Below are positions 11,201-21,760 of a stretch of 64,000 bases of DNA, piece by piece. The DNA is taken from assembly GCA_947311845.1 (NCBI GenBank), contig CAMZMU010000040.1:57475596-57539595 (forward strand). The letters run 5' to 3'. Source of the stretch: Poa pratensis (Eukaryota > Streptophyta > Magnoliopsida > Poales > Poaceae). Below the pieces are notes generated by a model, which had not been told where the DNA came from, searched no databases, and saw nothing but the letters and a program-made list of their open reading frames with translations. Each line of letters starts with the position of its first letter. Position 1 is the first letter of the stretch. Position numbers and translations under genes: made by a program.

Positions 11201-12529
11201 GGCCTTTGCTTATCATAGACTATATTTATTTGATTTATTCACCACAATCAGGTGCAAGGACTATTAGATCGTCCTTAAAACCATGAGTTGCTAGCTGTAT
11301 GGCAATTAAAGGATAGAGCAGAGGGAATTATTATACTCATAGCTGAGAGTAAGTAGGCAAACTAAAATTGGTCTGTGAAGAGTGCAATTAAAACTGCATT
11401 GTCAAGTTGAAGTTTGCGATCAAATATTAGAAGTCATTGGTCAAGTATGTTGTGTTTGTGGATCTCAATTGATTGAGCATCTATTATTTTCTCTGCGGTG
11501 CAAATATATTTTTGATTACTGAGGTATCTGGTATTTCATCTTTAGCATTGATGCATAGCATAACGCTTCCTGTTGTCCTGCACAGAGTAGAGGATGCCCG
11601 CTCCTTGGTATAAATGCTACGCCAACCTTAAGTCACAAGGAAAAACTATTTCTTGACCATGGATGGAAGGTATAAATTTGATTAACCATAGAATTTTAAT
11701 ATAGGAAGTCTTTCTAGGGATCTTATGGTTGATTTTCCAGAGAGCTGTTGCGCGGGATATGCTGAAAATATACAATGATTTCATTGACAGTGCAGAAAGG
11801 CGTAGGTAATGTTTCTGACTGTCCTTGAAAAGTACGGAGTAATACTGTAAGATTCAGAACTGTTCCCAGGTTTAAGGGTGATTAATGTATTTTAGTTCCT
11901 CTCAACTAATAAGGGATGGATGAATGTGGAACTCAACTAATAATCATGTACTCCCTCCGTATCAAAATATAAGACTTTCTAGCCTTTGCATGCATACATG
12001 TATGTAGACGTGTTTTAGTGCAATAATTTCTTTTGATTGCTCCATAGAGTTTAGATATGATCTTGATGAAGGATGTAAGTTCCAGTATATCTTACTTTGC
12101 ACTTTGGTTTCTTGCTGCCACAACTCATGAAACTGCATGGTTGCAGGATTGAGCGGCTAGAGTTGTTTGATGAGTTTGAAGAGTGGCATATGATGCAGGT
12201 AATTCCTTGAAAATTACCTTTGATCAGTTGAGGGAATCCCATTTCTCATACAAATATCGTTACATATGTTTGTGCTCTGAGTTTCGATGCATTAAATTTT
12301 CTGTTTTCAGGAACACTATTGTGTTGCATATGGAATAAATGACTCCGAGGTTAGCTTTTGATTCTTTCAGGAACCAACCATTCTATCTAAAGTTGAAAAT
12401 GCCCACAGGCATATTTGATGATCTTGGAAATCCGCACCTGAAAGGCTTGGCATGCATTTGAAAGGGCTAACAAGTTCTCTCTTCCACTTTCAGGGGATAT
12501 TCGATGATTTCGGGTTCAAGGAGGAGTAA
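8202..12529 (+). CDS. LCMT1: Leucine carboxyl methyltransferase 1 (PP2A methyltransferase), 13 exons
   Basis: The product methylates the C-terminal leucine carboxylate of the PP2A catalytic subunit using S-adenosylmethionine and so controls PP2A holoenzyme assembly in cytosol/nucleus. Exons read from splice sites: 8202-8296, 8842-8934 (or to 8930), 9024-9159, 9433-9480, 9636-9717, 10292-10394, 10756-10876, 10961-11008, 11586-11669, 11741-11805, 12147-12198, 12311-12349, 12494-12529; total 1,002 nt, about 333 aa, normal for the family. Visible motifs: [15 protein letters not shown] and RWSVLRKL near the N-terminus, the SAM-binding loop [14 protein letters not shown] in exon 3, YVELDFQEV at exons 4/5, [10 protein letters not shown] in exon 7, and C-terminal [19 protein letters not shown]. 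The start is the first ATG after a GC-rich leader. Oddity: with the donor expected from the protein alignment (after 8,930) the frame breaks in exon 3; the donor after 8,934 restores it. Confidence 0.9.
11949..12030. repeat. Truncated Stowaway MITE end in LCMT1 intron 10
   Basis: CTCCCTCCGTATCAAAATAT starts at 11,951 after TA, followed by the GTAGACGTGTTTTAGTG motif typical of grass Stowaway elements. No inverted partner is found before exon 11, so only one end survives. Confidence 0.6.
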
Positions 12530-13010
12530 CATTGGTCTGCTTTAGGAGGCAGCAGAATCATGTGTATCCAAGACGACTTGAAAACCCCACAGAAAACAGT
12601 TTTCCAGATTATGAGGAATAATGTCTGTAACATTGTACATACTATGTTCGCAAGCACGTGGTTGAACTTAGTGGCACACCTCACTCGATAATCTATTTAC
12701 TGACTATTATCAGTAGCTGGTGTTGTTACTCTGATACTCCGATGGTATTTGGCCTGTGGCATCGACTTCTGTGGAGCCTGAATAAGCCTCTCTTCATGAA
12801 TGATCAGAATAGTTTTTGCAATTAGTATCTTCATCCAGCGAAGAGTCTGTCGATGCACCGTTTCTTTTCCAGTCTTTGATCTTGTCAAGTCATGATGTTG
12901 TTCTTGTAATAGGAGAACCGGCTCGTGTGTCTATTTCGTAAACAAATGGATTTCCGCAAGAGAGGGCATAAACAGAGAAATCAAGTGGCGATAGCATTAT
13001 TCTTTATGTA
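12530..13010 (+). other. 3' UTR and downstream flank of LCMT1
   Basis: This follows the TAA at 12,527-12,529. No further gene is visible up to the Helitron-like terminus; the minus-strand open frames across it are shadows. Confidence 0.45.
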
Positions 13011-13014
13011 TTTA

Positions 13015-13250
13015 CTAGTTAATTGCCCGTGCGTTGCAACGGGAGCATAAATATGAACAATGATTGTGTGTAATTTCAGAATTGCAAAGTACCAAGTTGA
13101 ATGTCTGTGTGTTGTCATTATCTTCTAAGATTTTTTTGTTGTACATATAAAACACATGGAAATTAACATGTATAGAGAAACATAGCCACATTCCCACATA
13201 ATATTCCCAAACAATAAGATTCTACTTTGCTATATATAGTAATAAACGGA
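13015..13250 (-). mobile_element. Helitron 3' terminus (minus orientation)
   Basis: At 13,015 the plus strand reads CTAGTTAATTGCCCGTGCG then TTGCAACGGG. On the minus strand this is a GC-rich hairpin (CCCGTTGCAACGCACGGG region) a few bases before CTAG, flanked by T, the hallmark of grass Helitron 3' ends. The opposite TC end is not certain; a TATATATAGTAATA stretch near 13,235 may be a degraded one, so the right boundary is a guess. Confidence 0.5.
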
Positions 13251-13254
13251 AGAG

Positions 13255-13500
13255 GCGTTTTCGCTCCCAAACTCATATGCTCCTGCTTGATTAAAAACAA
13301 AAACTAAAAAATTAAAAAATTCTGAATTTCTTGGAGACAAACATATTCAGGTGTTCTACGTACGTGCAAATTTTCATTATGAAATGACATTTGTGTTGCT
13401 CCGTGCGGAAAAAAATAAAATCGGTGCTTTTAAAATTCTATTCCGGCCACTGTTTTTTTGTTAATCAAGCATGAGCATATGAGCTAGGGTGCCACAGTGC
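13255..13500. repeat. Fold-back / MITE-like inverted repeat
   Basis: CTCATATGCTCCTGCTTGAT (13,272 on) is mirrored by ATCAAGCATGAGCATATGAG ending at 13,483, giving 23-bp arms with one mismatch around an AT-rich core containing long A and T runs. No TSD could be assigned. Confidence 0.5.
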
Positions 13501-14002
13501 ATGAGTTGTAATAAACTAACAACTATATGTCATTGACTAAGATTCCACTTTAGTCGCATCTAACTTTCATATACCTTGTATACTTTGACCCGTTACACTT
13601 TGCATCGGTCGGTGCCGTCGTCCTCCCATTAGATTAGCCAATTGACCCAGGATTAGCTCCATGCGATTGTTCCTCCACACACAAAAAAAGTTCCATTGAT
13701 TGCCTTCACAATTGTCTCGGCGTGTCTTCTAATAACACTTGTCTAGACGACTCCACCTCCGTGTTGTGATCGTACCAAAATAAATAAATATAGGAATTAC
13801 TCTTTCGAGGGCAATATATGTTATTACATTGATCAATGATCTGGTTCATCTTCCTCTACTTCTCATTCCTCTTCTATGACCCCTAAAATGCTTTTTGTTT
13901 CCCTACTCCAAGCGGGACGTTTTCTTTACAGCTTCCAACTCGCATGAAGAACAAAAGGTTTCCTTCTCCCTACAAATACTATGCAAGACCTTGAAAATGA
14001 GA

Positions 14003-14160
14003 CTCCCTCCGTTCAATAATGTAAAACTTTTTAGCGTTTTCTTGATTCGTACTATGTATTTAGATCTAGACGTGTTTTAGTATGTATATTCACTCATTTT
14101 AGTATGTATCTAGTCAATATTTAAGTATGTAAAATGTCTAACATTAGTAAATGGAGGGAG
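14003..14160. mobile_element. Stowaway MITE, complete
   Basis: CTCCCTCCGTTCAATAATGT at the left and its complement, ending AATGGAGGGAG at 14,160, are the TIRs of a 158-bp element. TA follows at 14,161-14,162; the left flank is GA. The internal GATCTAGACGTGTTTTAGT motif is typical of the family. Confidence 0.75.
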
Positions 14161-14162
14161 TA

Positions 14163-15455
14163 AATGATTCCTTCCCGTAAGGTTGGGATTGAAAGTAAAA
14201 ATGCAGAACCTGAACATGACAAAGTAGATCAATAACATCACAGATAAGCTTGTTTCCAACGGCTGACCAAGTAGGCCAGCAACCAGAGCGAGAGACCAGA
14301 CTCACAAGGGAACAAGAAATATACCAAGAATATTCCACTAAATGAATTTGTGTAAAAGTTTAGGCTAGATGGAATGTACCGAAGCATGCTCTTGGCTGCT
14401 TCTAGCCTTACTTGCTTTTCAAACCATCATAAATCTACAGCTTTGCCGACTCTAGCCTGACTCGTGCTGAAGGTTGTGCATGGAGCCTTGATTTCTTATC
14501 ACAGGTTGCAAATCTTTGCCTCACCGATGGCTCTTGCCCTGCCAATTCTGGTCTCCTGAACTAATCTCTTTCAACATGGCTAGTAAGTTTTGGTTTTGCC
14601 ACAGCTAAATGGTTTGAGAGCCTCCCTGTTTCCAACGCATGCATCATTGTTATGTCTCAAGTCTGTCAAAATTTAATACTCATTATCATATAACCTACGG
14701 AATGAAATAAGCAAGGGAAAACTAAGTACTATTGACAAAAAAACAGCAAGGGGATGTACGCAGACTACATGATATGATTACGCCATGCTGGTCACTTCAC
14801 ACTACATTCTAGACAAGTAGACATCCTTCTCTGATAGTACAGTATGCTACAGGTGATGAGCTAACAACGATATATAAGTAAGAAGGTGCAAAAGCGTGTT
14901 GCAAACCTGATACCAATATTTCTGCAGATCAAACTCCTAACTCGGTGTTTCCCAGATCTCACTGAACAAAGTTGCAAAATCGAGGAGCACTGTTAGGGAT
15001 GACTATTAAGGTAAGAACAAGCAATTTATGAAAAATTACAAAAAAAAAGAGCGAATTGCACGTGCTTATTAAATAGCAAAAGTTGCAATCTGCACAATAT
15101 CTAAGGTAAAATCTTCATGCGTTTCTTAAAATAGAGAGGGTAAAACCTTCATCTTGTGTTTAGTACATTTCAGGGTTTCTTCATGTGGTCTATAAATTAA
15201 ACTGCACGCTTGAAAGCAAATCACCTAACGTAAATCCTTACGTTTTCTGTACTATCTAAAAGAAGGGCAAGAACTTCATCTTTTGTATCGTCAACTTCAG
15301 TGTTACTTTCTAGGAAATACCAGAATGTTCAGAAACCTAAGGACCTGTTTTGTTCAAAGGGGTCAAGATTTGTAAAAAATCTAACGTCGCAATTGTAATA
15401 AATAAATCCATGTACATGCAACCAGAGCACGGTTGCTAGATTTTTGTGTCCCTGA
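14163..15455. other. Intergenic DNA, nothing recognised
   Basis: No ORF with family features, TIR pair or LTR end was found here. Confidence 0.45.
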
Positions 15456-16930
15456 GTGTCTGGTTATAGAGCGATCCAGGCTGCTGCGCTTCCAGTCGGT
15501 ACTCGACAGGAGCAGCGACTCCACGGCGTGAGCCAACAAGCTGGTCATCTACAAAACTGCGCTATCATGCTGAACGTAAGCAAGCGGACGGCGACGTGGT
15601 TGAGACCTGAAGAGACGGCACCGGCGCCTTTGACCTCAGAAGAAGTCCAGCAGCAGATGTTGAGCTAGCCGGAGAAGAAAAGGCTGCCTGTCCAGGAAGC
15701 AGGCGCACCATCAGCTCTTGCTGGTTGACGCGAAGTACGTTATTTGTGTCTTAAACACAACCGATCATCAGAAAGCACGTGAAATTGATCTAACCTGTTG
15801 TACCCTCACGCTTCTTAGAGCTTCCACATGTAGAACTCATGCCCTCTTGGATGTACCTACAATTTTCAGAGAAATTGTAAGAAGGATTTCACCTAGCTAT
15901 TCCTGTCATATATCCTTTTTTATCTCATGAAACAGTGCATAACTAATCCGCACTAACAAATCCATGGTGTACAGAGCAAATGAATCAGTGGGGGAAAAGA
16001 GAAAGAAGGCAACACCTGGTTTGGTTCTGCTGGAAGAACTGCGAGCAGTACATGCGCCTGACGGTTCTGTCGAGTCTGTCGAAGGACACGTGCTGCCTGG
16101 CTGTGCCGGCGCTGGAGAAGGAGCAGGCTAACCGCCGCCTCGTCACCCCTGCCGGGCGTCGACCCCGTGGAGCCCCATCGCGCCGAGGCGCCGCTCCCCA
16201 TCCCGGGCCGAGCCAAAATCAAGGAGCGTTGTGGCTGTGAGACCTCCGACTGCTCCTGCTGGACCTCGCATGCAGCATCTGCCCCCCACTCTCACGAATA
16301 CGATCAGTCGCACCAGCAGCGAGGATGCGTTCGTTCTGGTACGGGGCCTACGAGAATGGATATTGGAGCCGGCGTGGGATATCTCGACGCATTGCGGGAG
16401 ATGTTGGAGCTCACAGAGGTGCTGCGCGGCGGTGGATATGATGGGCGGCGCCGGCGAGCTTCTTCGGTGGACATGAGGGCGGTGTCGGCGAGCTTCGGTG
16501 GTGGAGATGAGGGGCGGCGCCAACGAGGTGGTGGAACCCTCGCTCGGCCAATCGTGAGGTAGGACGCCGGCGACCTCCGGGTCCCGCGCGTGGAGAAGTA
16601 CGAGATCTGGTGGGGGCTCGCCTGGTCGCGCGAAGATGGTCGGCGAGGGGGATTTGGGGCGGAGGAGACCAGGCCGTGGCGGCGCTCGGGTGGGGTCGGG
16701 AGGGGTTGACGCGGGGCTGCGTGGCAGTCAGGGTGCAAGCGGGACACTCCGCGGAGATCCACGCGCGCGCCGCGTACGCCGCTAACCGTACGCGGTATGC
16801 CGCGTCGTAGCCGTGCATGCGCTGCGGCTCTTTGCGGCGCCGCGCGCGCCGCGTACGTACGATCGCTAGCTAGCTCGCCGCGTTCGATCGCTAGGCTAGC
16901 TAGGTACGATCGTTAGCTAGTATATCATTT
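15456..16930. other. Gene-like GC-rich block, unresolved
   Basis: Composition rises sharply from about 16,040 to 16,860 and several 60-150-codon frames overlap on both strands, which is expected from GC-rich DNA alone. Nothing resembles a known protein. From 16,853 to 16,922 three short palindromic units built on GATCGCTAGCTAG / GATCGTTAGCTAG occur in a row. The block may be the promoter/5' region of a lost gene or a transposon end related to the hAT locus to its right; I cannot decide. Confidence 0.25.
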
Positions 16931-18025
16931 TGTTATATATATTTGGAGAGGAGGGCATGTAAACTTATAGAAATTCCAAAGAAACAACAGAATGCAGTGA
17001 GATTCCTCTAACGGATGGATGCTTCAACAATTCCAAACAAACAACAGAATACAGTGAGACAAATGAACCGAGGTCTATATTTAACTGCTCAAAACTTTAA
17101 CATTGTTCAAGTTCATTGCCAAAACACATATCTTGGAAATCTTTGTGCTGCTGAATGTCGCACAACAACCTGCTGGAGAAACCACTGAAGCATTTGGAGG
17201 ACCTGTCCATACAATTTTAAGTAAACAATGAAATTAGTGAAGCATTTGGAGGGCCTGTCCATAAGGTAACAAATAGTAGCACCAAAAAGGATAAACTGAA
17301 CATCAGCCTAGGATTTTTACTACTCCAGAAACCACAATTTTGCATACTCTAATAAATAGTTTGATCAGGCCCCAAACAAGCATCATCAAGTATTATTAGA
17401 TAGAACGTCGAGAGCTAGTTGATCAAGATGATCTTGTTGCCCTGTTGTTTTGTAGAGGTAACATCGGTGATTGAACTACAGCGGTGAATAAGCATAGTGC
17501 CACACAGTTTTGGATTCCCATCGAAACTAGAATCTGGAAATGTACAAACATAGATAGAATGAACATTTTATCAGGCTGCAGCAGAACATATAGAAGGATT
17601 CGTGTCAAACATTTTATCTCATATGATGTGCATCCTCTTAAACAACCATTTTCATCCAGGGAGTAAAATGTTCAAACAGGGGTTACTACTTGGGTATGGA
17701 TTTACTAGTAATCCACTTTATTACTCTCCTGATCGCTTATACAGGTCATAATATATGTAAATTCGAATTCTGAACATATGAAGATGGTACTGCATGGTAA
17801 ACAGGTTCATTACTAGCAAACAATCAACCAGTTTTGGATAGTCACCAAGTGTTCTCAATTAATCTTAATATGTTCTTGACTAGATAACAACAAGGTCTTG
17901 TAAACAGAAATCAAATTGTGAAAATTTAGGACCAAGTAAATACTAACCTGCTTCAGCTCTCTCTTCCTTTTAAGTTTCAAAGCCTTTCATTCTTCCTAGC
18001 GTCTGAAAGTGGTAGAGAATTTTTA
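16931..18025. other. AT-rich flank of the hAT locus
   Basis: No gene recognised. A directly repeated GAAGCATTTGGAGG-type phrase occurs at about 17,186 and 17,238, and AAATTCCAAA.AAACAACAGAAT repeats at about 16,972 and 17,028, so a local short duplication is present. Confidence 0.35.
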
Positions 18026-20612
18026 TCAGCCACAAGAAAATATTACATGAGCCAAAGGAAAAAAGCTTAAGGGAAAATGCATACCGGCTGCCTTAAACCA
18101 ATCCTGAAGACATATCAAAGCCTCAACGGTCGTGGGCTTGAGTCTGCTCCTATAATCGCTCACGACGCGTCCTCCCGTGCTAAAAGCGGACTCTGAAGGC
18201 ACAGTAGAAGCAGAGATTGCTAATACATCACGAGCAATTCTAGAGAGCACAGGATATATTTCAGATTTTGTTTTCCACCAATATAGAATGTCAACCTCCT
18301 CCTTTCGAGGTGTCAACTGTTCTTTCAAATACTGATCTAGCTCAGTGCTTGACTGCTGTCTTTTAGACTTCATGTAATGATCCCACTCTGCTAGTGGGTC
18401 ATTATCATCTTGAACATCTTGAGTGCCACTATCTGTGTGTGACTCTCCAACAACCTCTTTATTGTAATCATTGAAGAGCTCCAGCATGGTTTTCTTCACT
18501 TCAACCATCCATGTTTCCGCCTCCTTTTCAGTTCCAAAGTCACTCAATAGATACTCTAGGAGGTCATACTTGTACCTCGGATCAAGAATAACAGGAATGC
18601 ATGCTGACATGTATGTCTCCTTCCAATATTGATTGAATTTTGCTTGCATCTTTTCAACCATACTTGCAATTATTAAGTCCTGATCAGATGCTTCCTTCTT
18701 CTCAATTTTTCCATTCAAAACTGATTCTTCTTTATTCAACAATTTCTTGATGTTCCATAGCTGGTAGAAGTATAGATGAGAAGTTGGATACTTTGAGCCT
18801 GATAGTGTGTTGGTTGCTGTGTAGAAGACCTCCAACACCTTCAGTACAGCTGCAGCCAATTCCCATTCAGAGTTCAAAGGAGAAAACATGTACTCCTTAT
18901 CTTGATTATCTAGGGACTAGAATGCATTCCGAAGTGGTAAAGCTGCTTCTAGCATCAAGAAAGTTGAATTCCAGCGGCTGCTCACATCAGGACAAGGACT
19001 TCTTGCAGGCAGTCCTTCTTGCATGATTATTCCAACAAACTTCTCAACTCTTGCTTGTGAGCTTCCCACATACTTGACACTCTCTCTAATGCTATTGACA
19101 ACATTTCTTATCACTTTAAGACCATCTTGTACTATCAAATTGAACACGTGTGTAGCACAACGAAAATGAAACAATTTCCCTCCTAAAACTAGAAAACCTT
19201 TTGTCTTCTAGTTTTTTCTCAATGTGTTGATCATGGCAGTGTTTACAGCTGCATTGTCCAAAGTGAAGCTAAACAACTTGTCTTCTAAGTTCCATTCTTT
19301 AAGACTGTTTAGAACCAAATTGAACATATTCACTGAGTTGTGCGGTGTCTCCAACATAGCAAACCTTATGATATATTTATGAAGGATCCAAGCATCACTA
19401 ACAAAATGACAAGTCAAGCAGAAATATCCCAATTTCTGGTTCGAGGTCCACATGTCTCCAGTGAGAGATATTCGAGAGACACTATCTTTAAAACACATTT
19501 TCATTTCATCGCCATGATATTCGAATGCATCTACACAGTCATTTGTTATGGTTGTCCTAGATATATTCTCAAACCATGGATTTAAAGCAGCTGTGAACTC
19601 TCTAAACGGTGTGTACTCAACAAAGGAAAACGGGAGTTCATTTATGACAATCATCTTGAGCAACTTTCTTCTTGCCAGCTTGGGATTGAATTTCCAATTG
19701 GGATCAAGCACATCAGGTCGACCCATCTTAGCAACCATGTCACTCATAGCATTTTTTGCTTCACATACCTTCAAATGACGTTTCATGTGGCTGGTCCCGG
19801 TGTCTCTACTAGCAGCAAATATCTCATGGCAATGGTTGCACTTGCCTTCCACAAGCTTCCCATCCTTGTAGATTGGTTCAGCTTCTTTCCAAATGTCCAA
19901 TATCAACTTGCGGTGCTTTCGTTTTGATGCTACATGAATGGGAAAAGATTAGTTAGCTCAACAATGTGTGGCTCACAAACTAAACAGTAGACAACAAATC
20001 ACATGAATAAAAACTTGGTCATATCTTGCGAATTCGTCGCTCTTGTATCAGGAGATAGATCATGAAGAGAAGGGGAACAACTTGGTGGCTGTGGCGTTTT
20101 AGGTGAACCAGCCATACTTGCTCTATTCACTGCTTCCTTTTTCACTGCTGCAGACTTGAGAAGGAAATTAACCCCCGGTGAACTTGCTGCTTGCATTGGA
20201 GATCGTATTCCTGTATTAGCTGACTTTCTAGATGCCTATTAAACAAAGAGATATAATAAGAAAATTAGACATGTATTTAGGGAGTAAAATCCATCTAATA
20301 CACTGACTCTTTCTTGTCTTCTTGATAACTGCAAGTTCAGTTAGCATCTACACAGGGAATGGAGCACATTCGGTCATCCCCAATACTACAAGAAAACCAT
20401 ATGAAACCTCAAGCTAATTGTACCTTGATAATTGTGGGGACGAGGGAGCTGCCGCTGGGGTTCTTGCGCTTCCCGCCGCCGGCGTCTGTGCGCATCTTGG
20501 AATCACCGCCGCCGTCCGTGCGCGTCTGTGGTTCGACACCATCGATCTCTTGGTCGACCACCCTCCCCACGCCGTCCGTCCCATGATGTCGTTCACCGCC
20601 ATCGACCTCCAT
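18026..20612 (-). pseudogene. hAT transposase (BED zinc finger), two in-frame TAG stops
   Basis: Read on the minus strand, an N-terminal exon (20,612-20,424) ends at a good donor AAG|GTACAA. A second exon begins at 20,235 in matching phase, and the main exon begins near 19,930. The main exon opens with a BED-type finger (KCNHCHEIF...SHMKRHLKVC), then the hAT catalytic core (SLTGDMWTSNQKLGY; HFRCATHVFNLIVQDGL; SSRWNSTFLML). It ends in the hAT C-terminal dimerisation domain (DILYWWKTKSEIYPVLSRIARDVL; ASTVPSESAFSTGGRVVS; EALICLQDWFK). The three open stretches (19,906-19,208; 19,174-18,917; 18,889-18,026) share one frame and are separated by two TAG codons. The phase between the second and third exons does not match with the donors I can see. 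Full-length RICESLEEPER-like architecture, recently disabled. Confidence 0.85.
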
Positions 20613-21080
20613 TGAATCGAGGTAGGGAATCGAGGGAGAGGGACCTGGAGGTGGAGGAGGAAGGGCGGCCCCCAAACCTGGAGGCGGAGGAGGAACGGCG
20701 GCCATGGCGGCCGGCGCGAGAGGATCCCTCCTCTGAGGCGGCAGCCGGCGGGCGCGAGAGGAGCCCTCCCCTGCGGCGGCGGTTGGCGTTGGGCGGAGCG
20801 GTAGCCGGCGTTGGGTGGAGATGCAACCGCCTGACGGCCAGAGCTCCCTCACGACTCACGCGTCATTGAATCGCGGCGCGATGCGGCATCTGCGGGACGG
20901 CCCGCATACGCCGTTCTTGTTTTTTCACGTTCCGCAGATGCTCGCGTTTGTACCTAAATGGGCTAAATTAGCGGCGCCGCGGTCGGCCCACCACCGTTTG
21001 CACCCTGATGCGTGGGTGGTGCTGATGTACTGCGGGTTAAAATCGCAAAAGGGATTTGGTGGACGAAGGGACGAAGGACG
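20613..21080 (-). promoter_or_regulatory. GC-rich 5' region of the hAT gene
   Basis: This is GC-rich DNA immediately upstream of the transposase start on the minus strand, ending in GCGGCATCTGCGGGACGGCC-like words around 20,880 that may be subterminal repeats of the element. No TIR or 8-bp TSD was found, so the outer boundary is open. Confidence 0.35.
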
Positions 21081-21309
21081 ACGACGTACGAGAGGAACCA
21101 ATTCCTTTTTTTTTAGATAGGAGAGACTTTAATATTTTTTGTACGAGACTGCAAATCAAAGACATCCTAGCCTTTTATTTCTTCTTGAAAATAGGTTGCT
21201 GGTGTTGCTCCTGAGCTCGTTCGGGGTAGTCTCCATAGTCGAACATTTTGTATGCAAATTCCTGCGGATAATAGGACATGGCACCATAATCCTGTTTCTG
21301 TGCCATTGA

Positions 21310-21425
21310 ATTTTTTTTTGCGATACAGTCGTAGACGCGTATACTCACCCTTATGAACGCACATTCTACCCGTTACCTCGGAAAGATTGAACCACGAGAG
21401 ACACATCGCTATCGACGGAGTAGCT
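21310..21425 (-). repeat. Truncated tRNA-type SINE fragment
   Basis: A poly-T start (about 21,310) followed by CACCCTTATGAACGCAC, CTCGGAAAGATTGAACC and TCGCTATCGACGGA phrases matches in order the better copy at 30,320-30,610, so this is probably a divergent, truncated copy of the same family. Confidence 0.35.
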
Positions 21426-21760
21426 TTTAATGAGAAACAACAGTGAATCAGAAAGGCCCTCGGTCGCGAGGAAAAAAAGACAGAAAGGCTCTCGGACGAT
21501 CATCTTGCAGAAGAAGAAGAACTTGCCGGGTCAGATCGCGGACACGCGTCCATCTATCAGGTCCAGCCGCACCGCGACCCGGACGCTCGAGTCCGACCCA
21601 GGCACCTTCCCCTTCTTTCTTGCGTGGGAGGCCAGGCCAGGCCTGCGAACGAAACCAAACCCCACACACACCGCCCACCTCGTCGCGCTTCACATCTCGC
21701 TCCCTCGCTCGCCGCGGAACTCGCTAGGGTTCGAGTTCGCCGATCTGCCCCCCGGCCGCC

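Noticed and set aside
15456..16818. Possible genes in the GC-rich block left of the hAT locus.
   Set aside because: No frame on either strand has family features or splice-supported continuation; composition alone explains the open frames.
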